From assembly GCA_035293045.1 (NCBI GenBank), contig DATDOY010000265.1, forward strand, positions 1 to 15,618: a stretch of DNA of 15,618 bases. Direction: 5' to 3'. Source of the DNA: DATDOY01 sp035293045 (GTDB lineage Bacteria; Actinomycetota; Acidimicrobiia; IMCC26256; JACPCJ01). The position numbers and the translations under genes are program-made. The notes below the pieces were generated by a model. That model did no database searches, had not been told where the DNA came from, and saw only the letters and a list, made by a program, of their open reading frames with translations. This document shows positions 7,650 through 14,530 of the stretch, piece by piece; within the stretch, counting starts at the first letter, position 1, and each line of letters begins with the position of its first letter.

Positions 7650-8311
7650 TCGCGGAGACGCTCCTTGGCGTCGTCGAGCTTTCCGGCTCGAACAAGGTCG
7701 AGAATTGCGGAATCGAACGCGGGGCGCCAGTCGTAGGCCTCGCTGGACTCGCCCTGGCCCCGGATCTCGTCGCGCATATCGGAGAGAACCTCCAGCAACG
7801 CCGCGAATTCCGGGCCGATCTCTTCGCCCAGGCGCTCCTTGAGGTGGGCGGCGAGCGCCGGACTCCGCCCGCCCGTCCCGATGGCGATTTGCAGGTCGCC
7901 CCGGCGGACCACCGACATGAGGGTAAGCGAGCAGTTGGCCGGATCGTCAGCGGAGTTCACGAACATCCGACGCCGCTCGGCCTCCGCGTAGACCGCCGCG
8001 CTGACCGCGGCGTCGTCCGTTGCCGCGAACGCCAACCAGGCGCCGTCGAGGTCGGCCGGCGCAAAGGCCCGCTCGTGGAGCACGAGCCGGCCGTCGTCGG
8101 CCAACGCGCGGATCTCGTCGCCGACGCGCGGAGCGACCACCGTCACCGCCGCGCCCGCCGCCAGCAAGCCCTCAACCTTCCGAGCGGCGATGCGGCCGGC
8201 GCCGACCATCACGACGCGCCGTCCCTCGAGGACGAGGTTGACCGGATACCCACGCGGCACGGGGCGTCCCGCGGCCGACCGGGGGCTGCGAGCGACGCCC
8301 GTCGTCGTCAT
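7625..8311 (-). CDS. Precorrin-2 dehydrogenase / sirohydrochlorin ferrochelatase-like protein
   Basis: This 228-aa protein matches the N-terminal half of CysG, also known as Met8p, SirC or Ylnf-type precorrin-2 dehydrogenase. It oxidises precorrin-2 to sirohydrochlorin with NAD+; some members also insert iron. The Rossmann motif is VVMVGAGRIAARKVEGLL (33-50), followed by TVVAP, ATDD (97-100) and VNSADDPANCSLT (118-130). IGTGGRSPALAAHLKERL (144-161) is also typical. The ATG at 8311 overlaps the rex TGA as ATGA. About 24 extra residues precede the first beta-strand, but the overlap favours this start. Its product pathway pairs with the CobA half encoded two genes downstream. Ferrochelatase activity cannot be judged from sequence alone. 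Confidence 0.9.
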   Translation of the reverse strand: MTTTGVARSPRSAAGRPVPRGYPVNLVLEGRRVVMVGAGRIAARKVEGLLAAGAAVTVVAPRVGDEIRALADDGRLVLHERAFAPADLDGAWLAFAATDDAAVSAAVYAEAERRRMFVNSADDPANCSLTLMSVVRRGDLQIAIGTGGRSPALAAHLKERLGEEIGPEFAALLEVLSDMRDEIRGQGESSEAYDWRPAFDSAILDLVRAGKLDDAKERLRECLSSSSA

Positions 8312-9030
8312 ACCGCGGCTTCGTCGACGTCAAGCGGCTCGCCGGGGCGAGGCGCCACCGCGAGCGTCTCGATCGAGGCCTCGCTGACGCGGGGGCCGCT
8401 GCGCTGCTCGTAGAACGAGAGGATCTGGAGCTCGATGGCCAGGTCGACCTTGCGAAGCGTCACGTGGTCGGGCACCGAGATGACCTTGGGGGCGAAGTTG
8501 AGGATGGCGGTGACGCCGGCTTCGACGAGTTGGTCGGCCACCCACTGCGCGGCATCGGCGGGCACGGCGAGGATGCCGATGGCGATGTCGCGCTCCCGCA
8601 CGATCCGCTGGAGGTCGGCCATGGGCTCGACGGTAAGATCGCCGACCCGGTCGCCGCTCTTGGCCGGGTCCGAGTCGAGGAGGGCGACGACCTCGAAACC
8701 GCGGGCCGTGAACCCGGCGTAGTTGGCCAAGGCCTGGCCCAGCCGACCCACGCCGGCGATCAGGACCGGGCGGCGCTCCGTGAGCCCGAGTTCCTGGGAG
8801 ATCTGAGCGAGCAGGTACTCGACGTCGTAGCCGACCCCGCGGGTGCCGTAGGAGCCGAGGTAGGACAGGTCCTTTCGGACCTTGGCCGCATTCACCCCCG
8901 CCATCTCCGCGAGCCGCTCCGACGAGATCGTGGCCGTCTTGCGCTCCGAGGTCTCGAGGAGGGCCCGGTAGTAGAGCGGCAGCCGGGCGACGGTGGCCTC
9001 AGGGATCCGGCGCCGATCAGGATCACTCAT
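8308..9030 (-). CDS. rex: Redox-sensing transcriptional repressor Rex
   Basis: Rex binds DNA when NADH/NAD+ is low and releases it when NADH rises. The 240-aa protein has an N-terminal winged helix (about 10-80), with IPEATVARLPLYYRALL, SERLAEMAGVNAAKVRKDLSYLGSYGTRGVGY. A Rossmann NAD(H) domain with GVGRLGQAL follows, then the C-terminal helix ELQILSFYEQ used for domain swapping. It heads an operon with four tetrapyrrole genes, like rex-hemACD in Streptomyces. The ATG at 9030 has no ribosome binding site but lies 7 nt after a TACGCT -10 motif. TTGTGA/TTCACAA half-sites at 9050-9087 suggest autoregulation. The acidic C-terminal tail is variable in the family. Confidence 0.95.
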   Translation of the reverse strand: MSDPDRRRIPEATVARLPLYYRALLETSERKTATISSERLAEMAGVNAAKVRKDLSYLGSYGTRGVGYDVEYLLAQISQELGLTERRPVLIAGVGRLGQALANYAGFTARGFEVVALLDSDPAKSGDRVGDLTVEPMADLQRIVRERDIAIGILAVPADAAQWVADQLVEAGVTAILNFAPKVISVPDHVTLRKVDLAIELQILSFYEQRSGPRVSEASIETLAVAPRPGEPLDVDEAAV

Positions 9031-9037
9031 CGACCCC

Positions 9038-9043
9038 AGCGTA
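9038..9043 (-). promoter_or_regulatory. Putative -10 element (TACGCT) of the rex-hem operon, leaderless type
   Basis: Minus-strand TACGCT is followed by seven bases (GGGGTCG) and the rex ATG. Transcription would start at or beside the ATG. A -35 box is not clear. Confidence 0.45.
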
Positions 9044-9049
9044 GCCCGC

Positions 9050-9087
9050 TTGTGAGTGTTTTCCCGAAGTCTTCACATGTTCACAAG
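9050..9087. promoter_or_regulatory. Candidate Rex operator half-site cluster
   Basis: The known Rex operator is TTGTGAA, four bases, TTCACAA. Here the half-sites are TTGTGA at 9050-9055, TTCACA at 9072-9077 and a perfect TTCACAA at 9080-9086. They bracket the expected -35 region of rex. A fourth TTCACAA is at 9115-9121, between rex and the divergent membrane protein. No pair has the canonical 4-nt spacing, so this is a plausible but imperfect operator. Confidence 0.45.
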
Positions 9088-9162
9088 ACCACGGAATGCC
9101 CTCTGACCTGCGGCTTCACAAGCGCGCAAGCGGTCGAGCCTGGGACCGGCGACCTCGGCTCG

Positions 9163-9168
9163 TAGGCT
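9163..9168 (+). promoter_or_regulatory. Putative -10 element (TAGGCT) of the membrane-protein gene
   Basis: TAGGCT lies nine bases before the GTG at 9178, in the same arrangement as the other unit-leading genes here. No ribosome binding site is seen. Confidence 0.35.
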
Positions 9169-9177
9169 CCTGGCCTC

Positions 9178-9849
9178 GTGGTGGCCCTGCTCGCCTTTCT
9201 CGCCACGGCCGTCTCGACGCTGTTCTTCGAGGCGGTCTTTGTGCGCTGGACCCGCCACCGCCGTGCGCACGAAGGGGCGTGGGCGGTGGCGCTCGCGCTG
9301 TTTGCCGTGGCGTCGGCCGCCTTCGCCGTGGGCGCGTCCACGGGCTGGGACCGGGGCACGTTCCGGGCGTTCTACTTGTTCGGCGCAGTGGTCAACGTTC
9401 CCTGGCTGGCGCTCGGCACCGTCCATCTCCTCGCGCCCCGCGTCGGCGCCCGGGCCCAGCCGGTGGTCCTGGCCTTCACCGGCCTCGCCGCCGGGGTGGT
9501 GCTCGCCGCGCCGATGCACGGCGCGGTCCCCCGCGAAGCGATCCCCGAGGGACGCGAGTTGTTCGACGCCTTTCCGCGCATTTTGGCCGCGGTCGGGAGC
9601 GGCGTGGGTGCGGTCGTCGTCATCGTCGGCGCCCTGTGGTCGGCGGGGCGCTACTTCTCGCGGCGCACGACCGACGCACGACGACGGGCGGGCGCGAACG
9701 GTCTCATCGCGCTGGGCACACTCGTGCTGTCGGCCGGCGGGATCCTCGAAGGCCTGCTCGGAGGCCACGACGAGGCGTTCGCCATCACCCTCGTCACCGG
9801 CGTCGCCCTCATCTACGCAGGTTTCCTGCTCGCGCGTTCCGACGCGTAG
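9178..9849 (+). CDS. Seven-helix integral membrane protein of unknown function
   Basis: I do not recognise this 223-aa protein. It is strongly hydrophobic with seven likely membrane segments, at about residues 2-22, 34-53, 62-85, 94-112, 133-155, 173-194 and 200-219. A basic loop after helix 1 (RWTRHRRAHE) and another after helix 5 (RYFSRRTTDARRR) suggest these sides face the cytoplasm. No catalytic or transport motif is visible. Start GTG at 9178; a second GTG at 9181 is possible. It diverges from rex across 147 bp holding Rex-like half-sites, so it may share redox control. HemX-like proteins occur near hemA in other bacteria, but nothing here shows homology. Gene reality is supported by GC3 use and the clean convergent end. 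Confidence 0.75.
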   Translation: MVALLAFLATAVSTLFFEAVFVRWTRHRRAHEGAWAVALALFAVASAAFAVGASTGWDRGTFRAFYLFGAVVNVPWLALGTVHLLAPRVGARAQPVVLAFTGLAAGVVLAAPMHGAVPREAIPEGRELFDAFPRILAAVGSGVGAVVVIVGALWSAGRYFSRRTTDARRRAGANGLIALGTLVLSAGGILEGLLGGHDEAFAITLVTGVALIYAGFLLARSDA

Positions 9850-9850
9850 C

Positions 9851-9873
9851 GGCGACGGCCGCGCGGCCCTGCC
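9851..9873. terminator. Bidirectional hairpin between convergent genes
   Basis: The 25-bp gap between two convergent stop codons contains a 12-bp perfect palindrome GGCCGCGCGGCC (9857-9868), flanked by GGC and GCC that can extend the stem. It has no U-tract. Its position suggests it ends transcripts from both sides. Confidence 0.5.
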
Positions 9874-9874
9874 G

Positions 9875-11227
9875 TTACCACGCCCCGCGGAGTTCGTGCA
9901 CCTGCTCGGGTCGGCGGAGACCCTTCAGCGCGTGCTCTCCGAGAACGACGAGCGAACATCCGTCGGGGAGATGGTCGGCGACAAGCGCCGCAGTTGCCGC
10001 CGAGAGGACGACCTGGCCGCCGCCGGCCAGACCGCGAAGTCGGGCCGCCCGGTTGACAGTGGGTCCGTAGTAGTCCCCGTCGCGGACCTCCGCCTCGCCG
10101 GTGTGAAGGCCGGCACGAATCGAGATCGCGCAGTCCCCCGGCCACGCCTCCGACGCGATGGCGGACTGGATTGCCGCCGCGGCGGCAGCGGCGTCGCTCG
10201 CCCGGGCGAACACCGACAACGACGAATCGCCCTCGCCCTTGCTCTTCACCAACGTGCCGTGGTGCTGTTCCACTGCCCGGCCGACCAGCTCATCATGACG
10301 CCGTAACGCGTGGCCCATTTCGGCCGCAGCGCGATCCCAGAGTTCCGTCGAACCCACGATGTCCGTCAACAAGAAGGTCACCGTCCCCGTCGGCAGCGGT
10401 TCGGTGGCTTCGGATCGAGCCGTACCGCGACGATCGGCCATGCCGGTGAACTCGAGAGCGCGATCGACGGTCTCCGGGATGCTGTCGGCGTAGCGTCCGC
10501 CCACCTCGACGTAGGTGGGGTCGGCGAGAAACGCGACCGCCTCGCGCACCATGTCCGTCGTGACGAGTTTGAGTTCACGATGACGAATGACGAGCGTCGG
10601 CGCTCGGACGCTCGCTAGATCCTCGTGCATCGTCTCGGTCTGGAGGGACTCCCGGATCAGCGAACCAGCGACGTCCTGGGTCACACACGCCCGGTAAAAG
10701 GCTCCATAGGTCTGCGCCTCCTGACGTCCGAAGCCGAACGCCACGCCTCCGATCGTCTCGGAGAACAGCTCCCAGTCCTTGAGGAGCAAGTCGGTCAGGA
10801 CGAGGGTCTGCGGTTGCTGCAGGAAGTCAGAGACGCGCAGGAAGGGGTTCACGAGCACGAGATGACGGATCCGCTCGGGGTGACGGGCAGCGAAGGTGGT
10901 CGGGGCGAACGCTCCCGTCTCCATCGCCATCAGCGCGCAGGTCTCCACACCCGCTGCATCCATGACGGCGGCGAGATCCTCGACATGGCGGTCCAGCGCG
11001 AACGATGGCGGCGTGCGAGACGACATGCCCACGCCGCGCGGGTCGAGACGGATCAGGCGCGCCCGCTCGCTCACTCGCCGATAGATCTCGCCCTGCGGCT
11101 GCTCCCATTCGAGCTGTACGTGGCTCACGGGATACGGCGGCATCACGATGAAGGGCTCGCCCTCGCCGCGCTCCGCCCAGGCGATCTCCGTACCGTCGGC
11201 GCTCCGGGTGAACTTCACGCCAGCCAT
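9875..11227 (-). CDS. Alpha/beta-hydrolase-fold / class III nucleotidyl cyclase fusion
   Basis: From ATG 11227 the 450-aa protein has an alpha/beta-hydrolase fold (about 5-262) joined to a class III cyclase domain (about 279-448). This layout is like mycobacterial Rv1900c. In the hydrolase half the nucleophile elbow reads AMETG (101-105), so Glu103 replaces Ser; it is probably not a normal esterase and may be a sensor. In the cyclase half, metal-ligand Asp289 lies in LLTDIVGSTELW. KSKGEGD (328-334) has Glu332 where Asp is usual. Asp385 in GDYYGPTVNRAAR, with Asn392 and Arg396, is present, so it could make cAMP, probably as a dimer. The start at 11227 is chosen over GTG 11251 because a TATTCT -10 motif lies between them. 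The protein appears cytosolic. Confidence 0.9.
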   Translation of the reverse strand: MAGVKFTRSADGTEIAWAERGEGEPFIVMPPYPVSHVQLEWEQPQGEIYRRVSERARLIRLDPRGVGMSSRTPPSFALDRHVEDLAAVMDAAGVETCALMAMETGAFAPTTFAARHPERIRHLVLVNPFLRVSDFLQQPQTLVLTDLLLKDWELFSETIGGVAFGFGRQEAQTYGAFYRACVTQDVAGSLIRESLQTETMHEDLASVRAPTLVIRHRELKLVTTDMVREAVAFLADPTYVEVGGRYADSIPETVDRALEFTGMADRRGTARSEATEPLPTGTVTFLLTDIVGSTELWDRAAAEMGHALRRHDELVGRAVEQHHGTLVKSKGEGDSSLSVFARASDAAAAAAAIQSAIASEAWPGDCAISIRAGLHTGEAEVRDGDYYGPTVNRAARLRGLAGGGQVVLSAATAALVADHLPDGCSLVVLGEHALKGLRRPEQVHELRGAW

Positions 11228-11236
11228 CAGCGGCCG

Positions 11237-11242
11237 AGAATA
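11237..11242 (-). promoter_or_regulatory. Putative -10 element (TATTCT) of the hydrolase-cyclase gene
   Basis: Minus-strand TATTCT is followed by nine bases and then ATG 11227. No ribosome binding site is present, so the transcript may be leaderless or nearly so. Confidence 0.45.
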
Positions 11243-11331
11243 ACGGCGCACGCCACCCGTTGCGGGGCCACGTTCTGGAGCATGCGGGTGGCTGGGATTC
11301 GGCCCGGATCAAGGAAGTCACGACCATCCCG

Positions 11332-11349
11332 TCGCGTCAAAACACGCGA
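11332..11349 (-). terminator. Hairpin downstream of the AMP-forming ligase
   Basis: A perfect 6-bp stem (TCGCGT / loop of 6 / ACGCGA) lies 13 bases after the ligase stop codon. No U-tract follows. It may separate the ligase transcript from the cyclase gene. Confidence 0.4.
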
Positions 11350-11361
11350 GGCCCCAGCAGA

Positions 11362-12876
11362 TCAGACGAGATTGCGACGGAGGAGTTTGCCGGCGAGGCC
11401 GCGCGGCAACTCGTCGACGAACTCCACGGCCGAGGGAGCCTTGTACCGCGCCAAGTGTTTGGCGCAGTGGGCGACGAGTTCCTCTTCGTCGAGGTGGGCG
11501 CCGGGCGCCTCCACGACGAACGCCTTCACCGTCTCGCCGGTGTGCGGGTGCGGCACGCCGATGACCGCCGCCTCGGCGACGCCCTCGTGTCGCATGAGCA
11601 CCTCTTCCACCTCGGCCGGGTAGACGTTGAACCCCGAGACGATGATGAGGTCTTTCGATCGGTCGACGATGAACAAATGCCCGCCGTCGTCGGCCACCGC
11701 GATGTCGCCGGTGTGGAGGTATCCGTCGTCGTCGAGCACGCGCTTGGTGGCCTCTTCGTCGTGCCAGTACCCGGCGAACACGTTGGCGCCGCGGACCCAG
11801 ATCTCCCCCGCGTCGCCCACCAGCGTGTCCTCGCCGTCGAGGTCGACCAGTCGCACTTCCACGCCGGGGAGGGGCACCCCGATCGACCCGGGCGGGGGCG
11901 AGCCCTCGGACCCCGTGGTCGTGACGATCGGCGACGCCTCCGTGAGCCCGTAGCCCTGGTGGAGGGCCACGCCGAACTTCTCGTGAAACCCGCGCTGCAC
12001 CTCGACCGGGAGGGGCGCCGCGCCGGACATGGCGAGCCGCACTCCAGCGAAGGCGTCGGCGCCGAGGTCGGGTAGCGCCAGCCACGCCGCGAACATGGGC
12101 GGCACGCCGGCCACGACCGACACCCCGCGCTCGCGAATCGTCTCGATGTCGCCGTGGGGATCGAAGCGCTCGACGAGCACGATGGCCCCGCCGGTGGCGA
12201 GACCGAGCCCCAGCACGGCGTTGAGACCGTATGAATGGAACAGCGGCAGCACGCCGAGGGCGACGTCGCGCTCGTCGACGGTGAGCGTGGGGTGGGCGAG
12301 CGCCTGGTCGAGATTGGAGCCAAGGTTGCCGTGGGTGAGCATCGCCGCCTTGGGCGACCCGCTGGTGCCGCTCGTGTGGGCGAGGACGGCGAGGTCCGCG
12401 TCCGCACGCTCGACCATGGGCATCGGCTCCGACTCGAGCAGGTCGTCGAAGCTCAGGGCGCCGCCGGTTCCGTGCTCCGCACTCGAGCCCGCTCCCACGA
12501 CGGTCACCCCGCCAAGCCCTCCGGCGTCGCGGGCCGCGTCGACCGCCTTGCGACCGGCCGGGCCCACCACGGCGACGACCGTGCCCGTGCCATCAAGCTC
12601 ACGGGCGATCTCGTCGGGACTCCCCTGCGGGTTGACGGGCACGACGGTCGCACCCGCCCACAGCGCCGCCACATAGGAGATCACCCAGTAGGGGTTGTTG
12701 GCACACACGACGCCGACGCGGTCACCGGGGCCGACCCCGAGGCCGACAAGGCCCCCGGCGAACCGGGCCGCCCGCGCCGACAGCTCGCCGTGGGTGAGCG
12801 ACTCGTCGCGCCACCAGAGGGCGACGGCGTCGGCCCGTGTCGATGCCGCGGCCGTGAGCTTGCCCGCGAGGTTCAT
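11362..12876 (-). CDS. AMP-forming acyl-CoA synthetase / ligase (ANL superfamily)
   Basis: The enzyme activates a carboxylic acid, probably a fatty or aromatic acid, as acyl-AMP and transfers it to CoA. The 504-aa product shows the P-loop HTSGTSGSPKAAMLTHGNL (167-185), LPLFHSYGLN (210-219), YGLTEASP (309-316), YLHTGD (386-391), DRSKDLIIVSGFNVYP (405-420) and the catalytic Lys497 in the terminal GLAGKLLRR. It is slightly short, but all core motifs are present. The ATG at 12876 overlaps the upstream oxidoreductase TGA as ATGA, with an AAGGAAGGGG site about 10 bases upstream. The two therefore form a coupled pair. Substrate cannot be read from sequence; the partner suggests a catabolic or modification step on the same molecule. 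Confidence 0.92.
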   Translation of the reverse strand: MNLAGKLTAAASTRADAVALWWRDESLTHGELSARAARFAGGLVGLGVGPGDRVGVVCANNPYWVISYVAALWAGATVVPVNPQGSPDEIARELDGTGTVVAVVGPAGRKAVDAARDAGGLGGVTVVGAGSSAEHGTGGALSFDDLLESEPMPMVERADADLAVLAHTSGTSGSPKAAMLTHGNLGSNLDQALAHPTLTVDERDVALGVLPLFHSYGLNAVLGLGLATGGAIVLVERFDPHGDIETIRERGVSVVAGVPPMFAAWLALPDLGADAFAGVRLAMSGAAPLPVEVQRGFHEKFGVALHQGYGLTEASPIVTTTGSEGSPPPGSIGVPLPGVEVRLVDLDGEDTLVGDAGEIWVRGANVFAGYWHDEEATKRVLDDDGYLHTGDIAVADDGGHLFIVDRSKDLIIVSGFNVYPAEVEEVLMRHEGVAEAAVIGVPHPHTGETVKAFVVEAPGAHLDEEELVAHCAKHLARYKAPSAVEFVDELPRGLAGKLLRRNLV

Positions 12877-14246
12877 CCGAGGAACGCCCCTTCCTTGACC
12901 AGGTCATCCTGGAGTTCCGCGACGTCGACGTCGACCACCGCGGACCCGTCGCGCGCGGCAAGGGCCGCCGCGATCCCCGCAGCCTGCCCCAAAGCCATGC
13001 TCGGTGCCATCACCCGGGTCGAGGCCAGCGCGGCGTGTTCAGCCGAGATGCACCGACCGGCGACGAGCAGGTTGGCGAAACCCCGGGCGCGCAGCGACCC
13101 GAACGGCACCTGGTAGTACCCGCCCGGCGGAAGGAAGACGTAGTCCGTCGAGCGGCCCTCGACGTGGAACTCCTGCGGCCAGGCACCCGCGGCCACCGCG
13201 TCGTCGAAGCGGGCTTGGCCCAGGACGTCGGCGCCGGTGAGCACGTAGTCGCCCACGACGTGACGGGTCTCGCGGACCCCGAGCTGCGGCGCGGTGTCGG
13301 AGAGGAACGCCTCGCCGAACCCCGGGACGTGTTCGCGCACGAACTCGGCCGCTTCTTCGGCAAGCCGGCGGCCCTCGAACTCCCCCCAGGTGGCCTCGCG
13401 CGGGTCGGTGACGTCGATGGGCGAGCCGTCGGGATTCCGGACCCGCGTCATGGCCCCCACGAACTCGCCAGGACGGAGCGTCGGGATCAGCGCGCCGCCG
13501 TCGCGCGAGAGGTGGGAGCCATGCTCGGTGATCAGGTCGGTGAGGCGGCCAATGTTGGCGAACGCTTCGCCGCCGTCGACGTGCTGGAAGAAGAACTGCA
13601 TCGACGCGTGCTGCCGTAGGCCGGCGGGACCAAGATCGGTCTGCGCGCCGGCAAACGTGGAGAGGTCGGCGTCGCCGGTGCAGTCGACGAACACCTTGCC
13701 GGTGATGGCGCGGAGTCCGCGCTTGGTGGCGAGGACGGCGGCGCGCACCATGGCGCCATCCGCGCCCCCAACCGAGCCAGCGGTCGGCCCGCCGACCGAT
13801 CCGTCAGCCGGCCCCTCAACGACGGCGTCGCAGACGAACGAGTGCAGCAACACCTCGAGGTTCTCTTCGGAGTTGACGAGGTGGTCGGCCAGCCGCTTGG
13901 CCGCCCACGGCACGTAGAGCATCACGGCGCTCTCTTTGAACGGGATCGGACCGTGGCCTGCGCCGCGATCCTTCAGCCCCTCCGCGAACTCTCGAGCGAG
14001 ACCGGCCGCCACGTAGTCCCAATCGGCGGGTCCCGAACCACCGCGTCCCACGTAGAGCCCGCAGATCGACCCGACGGAGGCGGCCGTGAAGTTGCCCCCG
14101 AGGAATCCATAGCGCTCCAGCAGGATCGTGCGGGCGCCGGCCCGGGCGGCAGCGAGGGCGGCGCCGAGCCCGGCGGGTCCGCCGCCGGCCACCACGACGT
14201 CGGCGGACGCATAGGTCTCGATCATCCGCTCGGGCAGGGCCACCAC
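12873..14246 (-). CDS. FAD-dependent oxidoreductase (FAD_oxidored, PF12831-like)
   Basis: This 457-aa flavoprotein starts with a Rossmann dinucleotide fold: VVVAGGGPAGLGAALAAARAG (17-37), then Glu44 in ILLERYGFLGGN for the ribose. VDCTGDADL (187-195), GVRETRHVVGDYVLTGAD (323-340) and a C-terminal GRCISAEHAALASTRVMAP...GQAAG block fit PF12831. No signal peptide or membrane segment is seen, so it is cytosolic. An insert at about 145-165 is Gly-rich, with GSVGG repeated (149-153 and 158-162) in an otherwise ordered domain. GTG 14246 is preferred because a TAGGAT -10 motif lies eight bases upstream; GTG 14243 is an alternative. It is coupled to the acyl-CoA synthetase. The substrate is unknown. 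Confidence 0.88.
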   Translation of the reverse strand: MVALPERMIETYASADVVVAGGGPAGLGAALAAARAGARTILLERYGFLGGNFTAASVGSICGLYVGRGGSGPADWDYVAAGLAREFAEGLKDRGAGHGPIPFKESAVMLYVPWAAKRLADHLVNSEENLEVLLHSFVCDAVVEGPADGSVGGPTAGSVGGADGAMVRAAVLATKRGLRAITGKVFVDCTGDADLSTFAGAQTDLGPAGLRQHASMQFFFQHVDGGEAFANIGRLTDLITEHGSHLSRDGGALIPTLRPGEFVGAMTRVRNPDGSPIDVTDPREATWGEFEGRRLAEEAAEFVREHVPGFGEAFLSDTAPQLGVRETRHVVGDYVLTGADVLGQARFDDAVAAGAWPQEFHVEGRSTDYVFLPPGGYYQVPFGSLRARGFANLLVAGRCISAEHAALASTRVMAPSMALGQAAGIAAALAARDGSAVVDVDVAELQDDLVKEGAFLG

Positions 14247-14254
14247 GGACAGCG

Positions 14255-14260
14255 ATCCTA
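14255..14260 (-). promoter_or_regulatory. Putative -10 element (TAGGAT) of the oxidoreductase-ligase operon
   Basis: Minus-strand TAGGAT is followed by eight bases and then the GTG at 14246. It fits the leaderless pattern seen at other unit-leading genes. Confidence 0.5.
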
Positions 14261-14292
14261 CCGATCTGCACGAATCCGGCGAGCAGAACGAG

Positions 14293-14312
14293 TCGGGCGT
14301 ACCTCCGCCCGA
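14293..14312. repeat. Inverted repeat in the divergent promoter region
   Basis: A perfect 7-bp inverted repeat (TCGGGCG / loop TACCTC / CGCCCGA) lies between the oxidoreductase promoter and the riboswitch. GAG/CTC flanks could extend it past a 3-nt bulge. It may be an operator or an RNA hairpin; no family is recognised. Confidence 0.35.
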
Positions 14313-14388
14313 AAGCTCACACTCTGCGCGAGAAATCCCCTTAAGGAATCACCCTGGGCGCGCCGAAGAAGGGCAAGCAAGGCAAGAC

Positions 14389-14487
14389 CCCACGAAAGGG
14401 CAAAGCCGGGGAAACCCGGTGACGCAAAGCCACGGGCCTACCCCAACCGGGCGACCGGGAGGAAGGGCAGCCGGGCTACCGAATGGG
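14389..14487 (+). ncRNA. Cyclic-di-GMP class I (GEMM-I) riboswitch aptamer
   Basis: The stretch contains the conserved GEMM-I blocks in order: AGGGCAAA (14397-14404), a CCGGG-GAAA-CCCGG hairpin with a GNRA tetraloop (14406-14419), GACGCAAAGCC (14421-14431), CGGGCCTACC, and AGCCGGGCTACCGA (14469-14482). It lines up with the Vibrio Vc2 aptamer as I recall it. The closing P1 stem is CCCA (14389-14392) with TGGG (14484-14487). The P3 arm ends in CCGG-GCGA-CCGG, another GNRA loop. It precedes a secreted CAP protein, a typical GEMM target class. Not confirmed by covariance search. Confidence 0.88.
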
Positions 14488-14530
14488 AGCGCCCGCTCTC
14501 GCTCGGATCAAGACGGCGACGGAGTGAGGG
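14485..14530 (+). promoter_or_regulatory. Riboswitch expression platform controlling translation start
   Basis: Two exclusive pairings are visible. GGGAGC (14485-14490) can pair with GCTCTC (14495-14500). Alternatively CTCTCGCTC (14496-14504) can pair over nine positions, including two G-U, with GAGTGAGGG (14522-14530), which covers the Shine-Dalgarno region just before ATG 14531. The first GGG is also the 3' strand of aptamer stem P1. Ligand-stabilised P1 should therefore free the anti-SD and turn translation off. Confidence 0.6.

Noticed and set aside
9072..9086. A perfect canonical Rex operator
   Set aside because: The two TTCACA words are direct repeats 8 bp apart, not an inverted pair with a 4-nt spacer, so only half-sites can be claimed.
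9073..9768. Minus-strand frame opposite the seven-helix membrane protein
   Set aside because: The plus-strand frame gives seven clean hydrophobic segments. The minus frame is Arg/Gly/Glu-rich, with no domain and no promoter-like start.
11228..11251. GTG 11251 as the start of the hydrolase-cyclase gene
   Set aside because: The eight extra residues span the TATTCT -10 motif and are not part of the fold. ATG 11227 fits better.
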